Source: Candidatus Opimibacter skivensis (GTDB lineage: Bacteria > Bacteroidota > Bacteroidia > Chitinophagales > Saprospiraceae). From it: 64,000 nt of DNA. This document shows positions 1-8,109 of the stretch, piece by piece. A model generated the notes under the pieces. That model worked only from the letters and a program-made list of their open reading frames with translations. It was not told where the DNA came from and searched no databases. The stretch is taken from NCBI GenBank assembly GCA_016721905.1, contig JADKHH010000033.1:124001-188000 (forward strand). Direction: 5' to 3'. The first letter of the stretch is position 1; each line of letters begins with the position of its first letter. Both the position numbers and the translations under genes were made by a program.

Positions 1-2
1 TC

Positions 3-299
3 AAGGCGATGCCTGAAGCGGATAGTGCTATTACCGGAATACCAAAACTGATCTACCATAAATTCTATGTCGATGAAATCTATGAATCCTGGATTGTAAA
101 ACCGGTATTCAAGATGTCCGAGTGGTTTGGAACCTTCTTTGACAAACAGGTTGTCGACCGTGTGGTCAATGCTACCGCAGGAGTCATGGATTCCGGTGGC
201 AAAACATTGCGTCTCTTCCAAAATGGAAATACCGGTTTCTATGTCTTTGCGATGGTGATAGGGATGGTTGTACTCTTTATAATTCGACTGCTGATCTGA
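3..299 (+). CDS. nuoL: NADH-quinone oxidoreductase subunit L, C-terminal end (partial)
   Basis: The reading frame is open from the first bases of the window, so only about the last 98 residues of NuoL are present. NuoL is the distal proton-pumping, antiporter-like membrane subunit of respiratory Complex I. The visible part has the KAMPEAD...IPKLIYHKFYVDEIY stretch typical of the NuoL C-terminal region, an amphipathic middle and a final transmembrane helix (FAMVIGMVVLFIIRLLI). Its stop TGA shares one base with the ATG of nuoM (TGATG), so the two are probably translationally coupled. The order L-M-N matches the end of a standard nuo operon. Confidence 0.93.
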   Translation, partial: KAMPEADSAITGIPKLIYHKFYVDEIYESWIVKPVFKMSEWFGTFFDKQVVDRVVNATAGVMDSGGKTLRLFQNGNTGFYVFAMVIGMVVLFIIRLLI

Positions 300-1744
300 T
301 GATGACGATACTACTCTTGTTCTTCCCGTTGATAGCTGCCCTGGCTGTATTGCTTGGTGGATCAAAGCTCGCTGCACAATTAGCCCTGGGATTGGCTGTC
401 GTTGAATTGGCGATTACCGGATACGCTGTATCTGTGTTCCAGGCTTCCGGGCCTGAAGCCTTCTATATCTTTCATTCCTGGATCGAATCACCGAAGGTGA
501 GTTTCCACCTCGGACTTGATGGCCTGAGCCTGGTCATGGTCTTGCTGACCAATTTCCTGACGCCGATCATCATTCTCTCCGCCTTCAACAGGAATACCCC
601 GCATGCTGCCGGCTACTTTTCGCTCATCCTACTCATGCAGTTCGCCCTCGTGGGTGTCTTCATGGCGATGGACGGGTTGCTGTATTATATCTTCTGGGAA
701 CTTGCCTTGATACCTATCTACTTCATTGCATTGCGATGGGGCGGCACTAACCGTGTGGCGATCACCCTCAAGTTTTTCATCTATACCCTGGCAGGTAGCT
801 TGTTGATGCTCTTTGGATTTATCATGTTGTACTGGTACAATCCTGATCAGTCCTTTGATATCCGGGAGCTCTATCGCATCTATATTTCTGATGGCAATCA
901 AAGCTGGCTGTTCTGGATGTTCTTCCTCGCCTTTGCGATCAAGATCCCTATCGTACCATTCCATACATGGCAGGCTGACACTTATCGTGAATCACCTACA
1001 CAAGGCACGATGTTGCTTTCCGGTATCATGCTCAAGATGGGTACATATAGTCTGATCCGCTGGCTATTACCTATCCTCCCAATGGGGGTTGCTAAATGGG
1101 GACCACTGGCTATCACGCTTTGTGTCGTGGGCATTGTCTATGCTTCTATCATCGCCATCAAGCAACGCAATCTCAAAAATCTATTGGCCTATTCATCTCT
1201 GGCCCACGTAGGATTAATTGCCGCAGGCATATTTGCCCTCAACATCCAGGGACTTCAAGGAAGCGTTGTGCAGATGGTAGCTCATGGTGTCAACGTAGTT
1301 GGACTTTTCTTTTGCGCTGATATCATCTTCAATCGGACTAACACGAATGAAACCAATGAACTTGGTGGAATCAGGAATTTAGCTCCGCAGTTTACAACCA
1401 TGTTTATGGTCATTGTACTCGGCAGTGTTGCCTTACCATTGACCAATGGTTTTATCGGAGAGTTCTTGTTGCTGTATGGCGTCTATGAATACAACACATG
1501 GCTTTCTGTATTTGCAGGACTGACCATCATCCTTGGTGCAGTTTATATGCTGCGGATGTTTAAGAAAGTAATGCTGGGTGAAACGGGTGTTCGCGTACCT
1601 GTATTCCCTGATTTGTATTGGAATGAAAAACTGGCATTGGGTATCCTGGTGGTAGTCATCGTCGCGATGGGTGTATATCCAAAACCTATCCTGGATATGG
1701 CTGAACCGGTGCTGCAAACGATATTGAACAAAACTGTGATCTAA
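299..1744 (+). CDS. nuoM: NADH-quinone oxidoreductase subunit M
   Basis: NuoM is an antiporter-like proton-translocating membrane subunit of Complex I. The 481-residue hydrophobic protein has the usual family length and about 14 membrane segments. Family proton-channel residues are visible: the glutamate in FWELALIPIYF (about residue 134) and the lysine and histidine of AIKIPIVPFHTWQADTY (Lys215, His222). It overlaps the nuoL stop by one base and is followed by nuoN. No damage is seen. The assignment to M rather than L or N rests on length, motif context and gene order. Confidence 0.95.
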   Translation: MMTILLLFFPLIAALAVLLGGSKLAAQLALGLAVVELAITGYAVSVFQASGPEAFYIFHSWIESPKVSFHLGLDGLSLVMVLLTNFLTPIIILSAFNRNTPHAAGYFSLILLMQFALVGVFMAMDGLLYYIFWELALIPIYFIALRWGGTNRVAITLKFFIYTLAGSLLMLFGFIMLYWYNPDQSFDIRELYRIYISDGNQSWLFWMFFLAFAIKIPIVPFHTWQADTYRESPTQGTMLLSGIMLKMGTYSLIRWLLPILPMGVAKWGPLAITLCVVGIVYASIIAIKQRNLKNLLAYSSLAHVGLIAAGIFALNIQGLQGSVVQMVAHGVNVVGLFFCADIIFNRTNTNETNELGGIRNLAPQFTTMFMVIVLGSVALPLTNGFIGEFLLLYGVYEYNTWLSVFAGLTIILGAVYMLRMFKKVMLGETGVRVPVFPDLYWNEKLALGILVVVIVAMGVYPKPILDMAEPVLQTILNKTVI

Positions 1745-1825
1745 TAAAATTCAATCTGGATGATGCAGGGTTTCAAAATATTGAACCCCTATATAATCCA
1801 GATAATCACCATAAAGGAAAAGACT

Positions 1826-3217
1826 GTGTACACATTAATCTATACCTGTTGTCTCGGATTGCTTTGCCTGGTGGCGGAGATTCTCAATCTGCGCAAACTG
1901 CTGATCCCGGTCATCCTCGCCGGACTGGCTGCCATCTTTTGTGTCAATTACATGGATTGGCAACATGTAGGTCCGATCATGATCGGTGGCATGGATATGG
2001 CGCATATGATGCAGGTCGATCAGTTTACGGTGGCCTTCAATGGCTTGCTGATCGGGGCTGCTGCATTGCTCTTCACCTTGTCTGCTGATTTTTACAAAGA
2101 CGAACAACATCACCTGAGTGATTACCTGGCCATCCTTATATTCATCTTGACAGGTGCCATGGTATTGACCAGTTTTGCAAATCTGATCATGCTATTCCTG
2201 GGCATTGAGATCGTGTCGATTTCTCTCTACATCATGGCTGGCAGCCGCAAGTTTGATATCCGTTCCAACGAAGCAGGTTTCAAATATTTCCTGATGGGAT
2301 CTTTTGCATCGGCCATCCTTCTTTTTGGTATAACGTTGATCTATGGTTCTTCAGGATCCTTTGAACTAAGCAAGATTTCTGAATTTGCTGCATCATCCGG
2401 CATGAACAGTCCGATGTTCCTGGTGGGTGCATTGCTGATGGTCGCTGCCTTCTTATTCAAGGTGGCCGCCGTTCCATTTCATTTTTGGAGCCCTGATGTG
2501 TATGAAGGTTCGCCATCACTGGTGACCACGATGATGGCTACACTTGTTAAGGTTTCATTCTTTGCAGCCTTCTACAGGTTGATGTCTGGTGGGTTACTTG
2601 GCATACACGATTATACAAATGATATCCTGGTCATCGTGGCAGCCGCTACCATGATCGTTGGTAACCTGATCGCCCTGAGCCAGGAAAACTTTAAAAGACT
2701 CCTTGCTTATTCAGGGATTTCTCATGCGGGGTACATGTTGCTTGCTATCCTTAGCCTCAAGTCAGATTCATCGTCTGCTTTGTTTTTCTATGGAGCAGCA
2801 TATGTACTTGCGACGATAGGAGCTTTTGCGGTGGCTATTCCTGTCTTCAAAGCGACGGGCAAAGAAACCATTGATGCGTTTGACGGATTGGGCAGAAAGA
2901 AACCTTTCCTTGCTGCTATGCTCACGATGAGTATGTTGTCGCTTGCAGGCATTCCACCACTGGCTGGTTTCCTTGGAAAATATTACATCTTCTCTGAAGC
3001 TATTAAGAACGGGTATGCGATCCTGACCGTTTTAGCAGTACTGGCATCGATTGTCGGTGTATACTACTACTTCAAAGTCATCCTGGCGATGTATACCAAA
3101 CAGGGTGATGATACGGAGATCAAACCGACTTTACTATACACTATCGTCATGTTGGTTTGTGTGGGTCTCAGTTTATTACTCGGGGTTTGGCCTGGTGGGT
3201 TGATGGGTATCCTTTAA
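1826..3217 (+). CDS. nuoN: NADH-quinone oxidoreductase subunit N
   Basis: NuoN is the third antiporter-like subunit of the Complex I membrane arm and is usually the last gene of the operon, as here. The protein is multi-spanning. It has the glutamate in LFLGIEIVSISLYIMAGSRK and the lysine/histidine region FKVAAVPFHFWSPDVYEG. I place the start at GTG 1826 because AAAGGAAAAG lies just before it and the first membrane helix follows at once. An ATG at 1760 is in frame, but it adds 22 less typical residues and has no visible ribosome-binding site. Either start gives a family-sized protein (463 or 485 residues). Confidence 0.92.
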   Translation: MYTLIYTCCLGLLCLVAEILNLRKLLIPVILAGLAAIFCVNYMDWQHVGPIMIGGMDMAHMMQVDQFTVAFNGLLIGAAALLFTLSADFYKDEQHHLSDYLAILIFILTGAMVLTSFANLIMLFLGIEIVSISLYIMAGSRKFDIRSNEAGFKYFLMGSFASAILLFGITLIYGSSGSFELSKISEFAASSGMNSPMFLVGALLMVAAFLFKVAAVPFHFWSPDVYEGSPSLVTTMMATLVKVSFFAAFYRLMSGGLLGIHDYTNDILVIVAAATMIVGNLIALSQENFKRLLAYSGISHAGYMLLAILSLKSDSSSALFFYGAAYVLATIGAFAVAIPVFKATGKETIDAFDGLGRKKPFLAAMLTMSMLSLAGIPPLAGFLGKYYIFSEAIKNGYAILTVLAVLASIVGVYYYFKVILAMYTKQGDDTEIKPTLLYTIVMLVCVGLSLLLGVWPGGLMGIL

Positions 3218-3221
3218 AAAG

Positions 3222-3780
3222 CTGTCTGCTATCAGCTGTCAGCCATCAGATATCGAGCTGCCAGCTTCCAGCTGCCAGAGTATTTTAAATTACCCTCACC
3301 ACATACTCACGGCTCACGGCTCACACTCACCGCTATCAGCTATCAGCTGTCAGCTGTCAGTTTAAGCTTCCAGCTTCCAGAGTATTTTAAATTACCCTCA
3401 CCACATACTCACGGCTCACGGCTCACGGCTCACGGCTCACACTCACCGCTATCCGCTATCAGCTATCAGCTCAGCTGTCAGCTGTCAGCTATCTGTATCA
3501 GCTTCCAGCTACCAGCTACCAGAGTATTTAAAATTACTCTCATGACTTACTCTCATGACTCAGTGGTTAGCTACCAGCTTCCAGCTTCCAGAGTATTCTA
3601 AATTACTCCCACGATATACTCACGACTCAAGGCTCACAATTCACACTCACAACTCACAGCTCACAGCTCACACTCACGGCTCACGACTCACGACTCACGA
3701 CTCATACTTCGACTCCGCTCAGCACAAGCAACTTTCACAACTCACAATGATTACTGATAGCTGACAGCAGACAGCTGAAT
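3222..3780. repeat. Intergenic array of mixed simple repeats
   Basis: This 640-base gap between nuoN and msrB holds no supportable gene. It is built from two short motifs, runs of AGCTGTCAGCTATCAG and runs of ACTCACGGCTCACGGCTC. A higher-order unit beginning AGAGTATTTTAAATTAC starts at about 3277, 3379, 3521 and 3590. Near 3705 lies CTTCGACTCCGCTCAGC, a member of the dispersed family seen at 52.8 and 61.4 kb. The ORFs here are translations of repeats. Confidence 0.85.
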
Positions 3781-3855
3781 ACTTCTTATACCTGGGATAA
3801 AACTATTCCCTACCTCAATCGTTTTCTATTCGACAATCAATCAATTAGAACAAGT

Positions 3856-4245
3856 ATGCCCTACAATCCCCTATCTCCGGACGAAGCCCGTGTGATCATC
3901 AACAAAGGCACCGAGCGTCCCTTCACTGGCGAGTATGACGACAATAAGATGCCCGGCACCTATATCTGCAGGCAATGCAACCAACCATTGTACAAATCGG
4001 AGGATAAATTTGCCTCAGGTTGCGGCTGGCCGAGTTTTGATGATGAGATCGCCGGTGCAGTCGACAAGCATACCGATGCCGACGGACGTAGGGTGGAGAT
4101 CATTTGTTCCAACTGTAAAGGCCACCTCGGCCATGTGTTTACCGGCGAACGGATGACCGCTAAAAACACCCGGCATTGTGTCAATTCGATCTCGATGAAG
4201 TTCAGTAAAGAGGGGGAAGAATTGCCCCAAATCCTTGGTTCCTGA
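3856..4245 (+). CDS. msrB: Peptide-methionine (R)-S-oxide reductase
   Basis: MsrB reduces methionine-R-sulfoxide in oxidised proteins. The 129-residue protein is a single MsrB domain. Two CxxC pairs (Cys38/Cys41 and Cys84/Cys87) form the structural zinc site, GCGWPSF starts at about residue 55, and the catalytic cysteine is in RHCVNSIS (Cys108). There is no signal peptide, so it is probably cytoplasmic. It stands alone, with repeats upstream and a strong hairpin terminator downstream. The nearby minus-strand ftsH converges on it. Confidence 0.95.
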   Translation: MPYNPLSPDEARVIINKGTERPFTGEYDDNKMPGTYICRQCNQPLYKSEDKFASGCGWPSFDDEIAGAVDKHTDADGRRVEIICSNCKGHLGHVFTGERMTAKNTRHCVNSISMKFSKEGEELPQILGS

Positions 4246-4327
4246 TTAACTGGCTAAGCGTGCATTTTAACGAAATTTGAAATTTAGTTAAAACACCCCT
4301 GGCGGCCCTGACAATCAAACAGTTACG

Positions 4328-4364
4328 ACAGTGTGGCACACCTAGGTGTGCCACACTGTTTTTT
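4328..4364 (+). terminator. Rho-independent terminator after msrB
   Basis: A perfect 32-base palindrome (4328-4359, arms ACAGTGTGGCACACCT and its complement) is followed directly by a run of six T. It lies 83 bases after the msrB stop. On the other strand there is no T run, so it is best read as a plus-strand terminator. Confidence 0.85.
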
Positions 4365-4396
4365 AACTTTTGAGCTTCGACTTTTAACACCTTTAT

Positions 4397-4465
4397 AAAA
4401 AAGGGTCTGAAACTCCCTGTCTCAAACCCTTTTATTTTCCCAAAAAGGGGACTTAAATTCCCCTT
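4397..4465 (-). terminator. Terminator hairpins after ftsH (minus strand)
   Basis: Two hairpins lie just downstream of the ftsH stop when read on the minus strand. The first is AAGGGGA/TCCCCTT with a 7-base loop (4445-4465). The second is a longer stem of AAAAGGGTTTGA pairing with TCAGACCCTTTT followed by TT (4397-4433, one mismatch). Either or both should end the ftsH transcript. Confidence 0.7.
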
Positions 4466-4501
4466 AAACCCTTTTCATTTTCACTCTTTATTTTTCACTC
4501 T

Positions 4502-6541
4502 TCACTCTTCAATCCTCCCTATATCCCCCATATCCGGATTCGTCTCGATACTGCTCGGAATCGGAGGAATTCCCTTAGGATCCTGATCTACCGGATTCGT
4601 CTGCGTCTCTTCATCCTTGGCGGTCGTACCTTTCACCTGATACGGACGCGGACCAATCATACGTTCAATGTCTGCCTTGTGGATTACTTCTTTCTCGAGG
4701 AGTGCCTTTGCAAGCATTTCTAACTCTGCCCTGTGCGATTTCAACATCTTTTGTGCACGCTCATATTGTCCATCTATAATCTCACGTACCCGATCATCAA
4801 TCAAGGTTGCAGTGTCTTCTGAATACGGCTTTGAAAACTGATCCTGGGACATTCCATAAAACGAAACATTTCCCACTTTCTCATCAAGACCATATACAGA
4901 CACCATACTATACGCCATCTTGGTTACATGATCAAGGTCACTCTGCGCACCGGTAGAAATCTTGTTGTAGATCACACTCTCCGCCGCACGTCCGCCCAGT
5001 GCCATACACATACGGTCAAGCAACTGCTCGGTCCGTGTGATGTATTCTTCTTTCGGCGAATATTGCGCAAAACCCAATGTCCCGATACCACGCGGTACGA
5101 TCGTCACCTTCACCAATGGCGAAGCATGCTCGAGATACCATCCACAAATCGCGTGACCTGCTTCGTGATGTGCGATGATCTCTTTCTCTTCAGGAGAGAT
5201 CAATTTGTTTCTCTTTTCAAGACCTCCGATCACACGGTCAAGTGCATAATGGAAATCATCAAGATCCACTTCTGTTTTATTCCTTCGTGCAGCAATCAGC
5301 GCTGCTTCATTACATACATTGGCTATATCGGCACCTGCAAATCCAGGTGTCATTTCACTCAGGATCTTAGGCTCTACCGAAGGACCAATTTTGATGTTCT
5401 TGAGATGCACGGAGAAGATCGCCTCACGTCCTGCAAGATCCGGACGCTCTAATCCTATCTGCCTGTCAAATCGTCCCGGACGCATCAACGCACCATCGAG
5501 GATATCGGGACGGTTAGTAGCCGCCATGATGATAACACCTTTATCTGTGCTGAAACCATCCATTTCTACGAGCAACTGGTTGAGCGTGTTCTCGCGCTCA
5601 TCATTGCCTCCCTGGAATGCATTACGTCCGCGCGCCCTGCCTATCGCATCGATCTCATCGATAAATACGATACAAGGTGCTTTCTCTCTCGCCTGCTTAA
5701 ATAAATCTCTCACACGTGATGCACCGACGCCAACAAACATCTCCACGAAATCTGAACCAGAGATCGAGAAGAAAGGTACAGCTGCTTCGCCTGCCACTGC
5801 TTTCGCCAGCAAGGTCTTACCGGTTCCCGGAGGACCTACGAGCAGAACACCCTTTGGAATCTTACCACCGAGTGATGTATATTTTTTTGGATTCTTCAGG
5901 AAGTCAACTACTTCCATTACTTCTTCTTTGGCTTCTTCAAGACCCGCAACATCAGCGAATGTGACTGTTACTTTAGCATCCTTTTCAAATAAGGTCGCTT
6001 TACTCTTTCCGATATTAAAGATCTGCGCGCCTGGTCCACCGGCTCCACCGGAAACTCTGCGCATCATAAATATCCAAAGACCGAGGAACAAGAAAATCGG
6101 AATCAACCAACCCATGAGTGGGCCCATCCAGTTTTCCTTGTCTACATATTCAAGTTTGACCCTGAGCTGCGGATCAACACGAGCATTGAGTTCATTGATC
6201 TGATCAGCAAAAGACTCGGGTGGTCCGATATTGAAAACAAACTGTGGACGCGTCTTGCTAAACGTCGTCTCGTTCAGTTTTTTGAATTCCGGTTTCTTCA
6301 GGCTTTCTTCCTTGAGGAATACCCGAGCGTCCTTTTTATTGACCACCTCGATCTTGGCTACATCGCCTGCCTCCACCAATTGGGCAAAGCGCTGAAAATT
6401 GATCACCTCCGTTGATGCTTCACTTAAGAACATCAGATTGAATACGATCAGTCCAAGGATAATGCTCCCGTAAATCCAATAGGAATTAAAGGAGAACTTC
6501 CCCGGTTTCTTTTCCTGATTATTATTATCGTCCTGACTCAT
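4502..6541 (-). CDS. ftsH: ATP-dependent zinc metalloprotease FtsH
   Basis: FtsH is a membrane-anchored hexameric AAA+ protease that degrades damaged membrane proteins and some regulators. The 679-residue protein has the full layout: an N-terminal membrane helix (about 22-40), a periplasmic FtsH_ext domain (about 45-135), a second membrane helix (140-160), and the AAA domain with Walker A GPPGTGKT at 236-243, Walker B IVFIDEID and the second region of homology (ATNRPDILDGALMRPGRFDR). The M41 peptidase domain carries zinc motif HEAGH at 459-463. The C-terminal 40 residues are acidic and proline-rich. It lies about 100 bases downstream of rsfS on the same strand, an order common in Bacteroidota. 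Confidence 0.97.
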   Translation of the reverse strand: MSQDDNNNQEKKPGKFSFNSYWIYGSIILGLIVFNLMFLSEASTEVINFQRFAQLVEAGDVAKIEVVNKKDARVFLKEESLKKPEFKKLNETTFSKTRPQFVFNIGPPESFADQINELNARVDPQLRVKLEYVDKENWMGPLMGWLIPIFLFLGLWIFMMRRVSGGAGGPGAQIFNIGKSKATLFEKDAKVTVTFADVAGLEEAKEEVMEVVDFLKNPKKYTSLGGKIPKGVLLVGPPGTGKTLLAKAVAGEAAVPFFSISGSDFVEMFVGVGASRVRDLFKQAREKAPCIVFIDEIDAIGRARGRNAFQGGNDERENTLNQLLVEMDGFSTDKGVIIMAATNRPDILDGALMRPGRFDRQIGLERPDLAGREAIFSVHLKNIKIGPSVEPKILSEMTPGFAGADIANVCNEAALIAARRNKTEVDLDDFHYALDRVIGGLEKRNKLISPEEKEIIAHHEAGHAICGWYLEHASPLVKVTIVPRGIGTLGFAQYSPKEEYITRTEQLLDRMCMALGGRAAESVIYNKISTGAQSDLDHVTKMAYSMVSVYGLDEKVGNVSFYGMSQDQFSKPYSEDTATLIDDRVREIIDGQYERAQKMLKSHRAELEMLAKALLEKEVIHKADIERMIGPRPYQVKGTTAKDEETQTNPVDQDPKGIPPIPSSIETNPDMGDIGRIEE

Positions 6542-6640
6542 TGATTTTTTTCTAAATGCTGGTTTGTAACTGGCTTCTTAGTAACGAAATGCAAGCCTAT
6601 AAGGTTTTACCTGCGGGCACGTATGCCGACAAATAATCGA

Positions 6641-7027
6641 TCAACTATCCTCATATTCGGTCCGCCTGGCATCTCCCCATAGTTGCTCCAGATCATAGAA
6701 TCGCCTGGTTTCCGGATGAAAGATGTGGACGATAGCCTCAAAGTAGTCCATACACACCCATTTGGCATGTTCGAGCCCTTCGACGTGTCCCGGATGTAGT
6801 TTTATCTCGTTTTTGAGTCGACGTTCGATATTACCGGCAATACCCCTGACCTGGGTCGTGGAATCACCCTCACAGACAATGAAAAAGTCAGTGGGGGCAT
6901 CTTTCAATTCCCTGAGATCCAGTAACACAATCTTTTTGCCTTTAATATCTGTAATACAGTCGATAATCAAATCCGGAAGTCCGTTGGTAACGGCTTTTGC
7001 CTGAGTGGCTTTCTTTAGGTTTGCCAA
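6641..7027 (-). CDS. rsfS: Ribosomal silencing factor RsfS
   Basis: RsfS (YbeB/Iojap family) binds ribosomal protein uL14 and blocks joining of the 30S and 50S subunits when nutrients are short. The 128-residue protein matches the family: LKDAPTDFFIVCEGDS, then RGIAGNIERRLK, then the HVEGLEHAKWVCMDY segment and the conserved FHPETRRFYDLEQLWGDA end. It is upstream of ftsH on the same strand and divergent from birA. The ATG start is a normal family start. Confidence 0.94.
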   Translation of the reverse strand: MANLKKATQAKAVTNGLPDLIIDCITDIKGKKIVLLDLRELKDAPTDFFIVCEGDSTTQVRGIAGNIERRLKNEIKLHPGHVEGLEHAKWVCMDYFEAIVHIFHPETRRFYDLEQLWGDARRTEYEDS

Positions 7028-7133
7028 ATGTTCTCTTTTTATTTATAAAATCTACTCCAATTCAACTGCCTCTTTTCTCTTACCCTCCTATCTCATGCAT
7101 CCTGTTTCCTTTCCCCTTCTTCATATATTACAC

Positions 7134-7141
7134 CAAATATA
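7134..7141 (-). promoter_or_regulatory. Candidate -7 box (TATATTTG) for rsfS-ftsH
   Basis: On the minus strand this octamer fits the Bacteroidota -7 consensus TANNTTTG exactly and lies about 107 bases before rsfS, in the divergent rsfS/birA spacer. A convincing -33 TTG at 19-21 bases was not found, so the call is tentative. Confidence 0.35.
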
Positions 7142-7203
7142 CGATAATTGTCACCCAAAAACCGGACATGGGCCGCAAAGGTAAGTGTCTTTTGAGCTAT
7201 TAA

Positions 7204-7932
7204 ATGGACTATTTTAAGATTTACGATACGCTTGATTCTACCAACAAAGAAGCACAGCGATTGTTGGCCCAAGGGGCCGGCATCAACGGACTGACCCTGT
7301 TTGCCAGGCATCAGACGGATGGCCGGGGCCAGCTAAGCCGGGTCTGGATTTCAGGCCCGGGAAGCCATGTGGCGATGTCGATCATCCATCTGCCGGAGCA
7401 TTTACCCATTTCAACCCTCCCTACATTAAGTATGAAGATCAGCCTGGGTATTGTGAATGCATTAACATCCATAGACCCCTCCATACAGCCGTTGATTAAG
7501 TGGCCAAACGATATCTATGCAACAGGTAAAAAACTCTGTGGCATCCTGATTGAAAATGCTCTTTCAGGTGGCAAAGTCCAGCATTCTGTCATCGGCATCG
7601 GAATGAATGTCAATGAGAAGGAATTCCCGTCACCTATTTCAAATGCTATTTCTCTCTATCAGCTCACAGGTTCAGAATTTGCGCCTCAGCAAGTTGCCCT
7701 GATCATCCGGGAACATGTCATGGCCATGCTCGAAGAAGAAACCTACGATTGGAAATCCGACTACGACCAATATGTTTTTGGAAAGGGAAACCAATTTACT
7801 TTCCTTTCAGAAGATTCCAGATTTGAAGCAGAAGTGGTTGGCATCTCCATGCAAGGACATCTCATTTTAAAAAATGGTGATGATAAATTAAGGCACTATG
7901 CTTCGCATGAAGTGAAGTGGGTGGTTGGGTAG
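7204..7932 (+). CDS. birA: Biotin--[acetyl-CoA-carboxylase] ligase
   Basis: BirA activates biotin with ATP and attaches it to a lysine of biotin carboxyl carrier proteins such as acetyl-CoA carboxylase. The 242-residue protein contains only the catalytic LplA/LipB-type domain and its short C-terminal domain. Visible motifs are DSTNKEAQ (11-18), the biotin-binding loop DGRGQLSRVW (39-48), KWPNDIY (99-105), KKLCGILIE and IGIGMNVN (130-137). The N-terminal winged-helix DNA-binding domain of the E. coli repressor type is absent, so it should be an enzyme only. It is divergent from rsfS. Confidence 0.94.
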   Translation: MDYFKIYDTLDSTNKEAQRLLAQGAGINGLTLFARHQTDGRGQLSRVWISGPGSHVAMSIIHLPEHLPISTLPTLSMKISLGIVNALTSIDPSIQPLIKWPNDIYATGKKLCGILIENALSGGKVQHSVIGIGMNVNEKEFPSPISNAISLYQLTGSEFAPQQVALIIREHVMAMLEEETYDWKSDYDQYVFGKGNQFTFLSEDSRFEAEVVGISMQGHLILKNGDDKLRHYASHEVKWVVG

Positions 7933-8096
7933 TTGATGTGTTGTAAGTTGATAGGTTATAGTTGAGTTGTGGGTTGATGGTTTGATGGGTTGACTAGTTT
8001 ATAGGTTTATAAATTCATAATCAGATAAACACATAAACTGATAAACTCATAAACTCATAAACTTATCAACCTATCAACACAAAAACACATAAGAGA
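7931..8096. repeat. Inverted simple-repeat array upstream of cinA
   Basis: The spacer between birA and cinA first runs through GTTGATGGGTTGATGG-type repeats. It then runs through ATAAACTCATAAACT and ATCAACCTATCAAC repeats, which are roughly the reverse complement of the first half. The whole could fold into a long imperfect hairpin. The same motif family recurs at 57.1 and 58.8 kb. Confidence 0.75.
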
Positions 8097-8104
8097 TAAA
8101 TTTG
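8097..8104 (+). promoter_or_regulatory. Candidate -7 box (TAAATTTG) directly before cinA
   Basis: An exact TANNTTTG match ends five bases before the cinA ATG. If used, transcription would begin at or next to the start codon and give a leaderless mRNA. No clear -33 element is visible in the repeats upstream. Confidence 0.35.
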
Positions 8105-8109
8105 CGACA

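Noticed and set aside
3555..3764. 69-codon ORF in the nuoN-msrB spacer
   Set aside because: It is a translation of ACTCACGGCTCACG repeats (TIHTHNSQLTAHTH-like), not a gene.
5319..6203. A 294-codon plus-strand ORF inside ftsH
   Set aside because: It is antisense to an intact FtsH with all motifs and has low-complexity, Ser/Pro-rich composition, so it is a shadow ORF.
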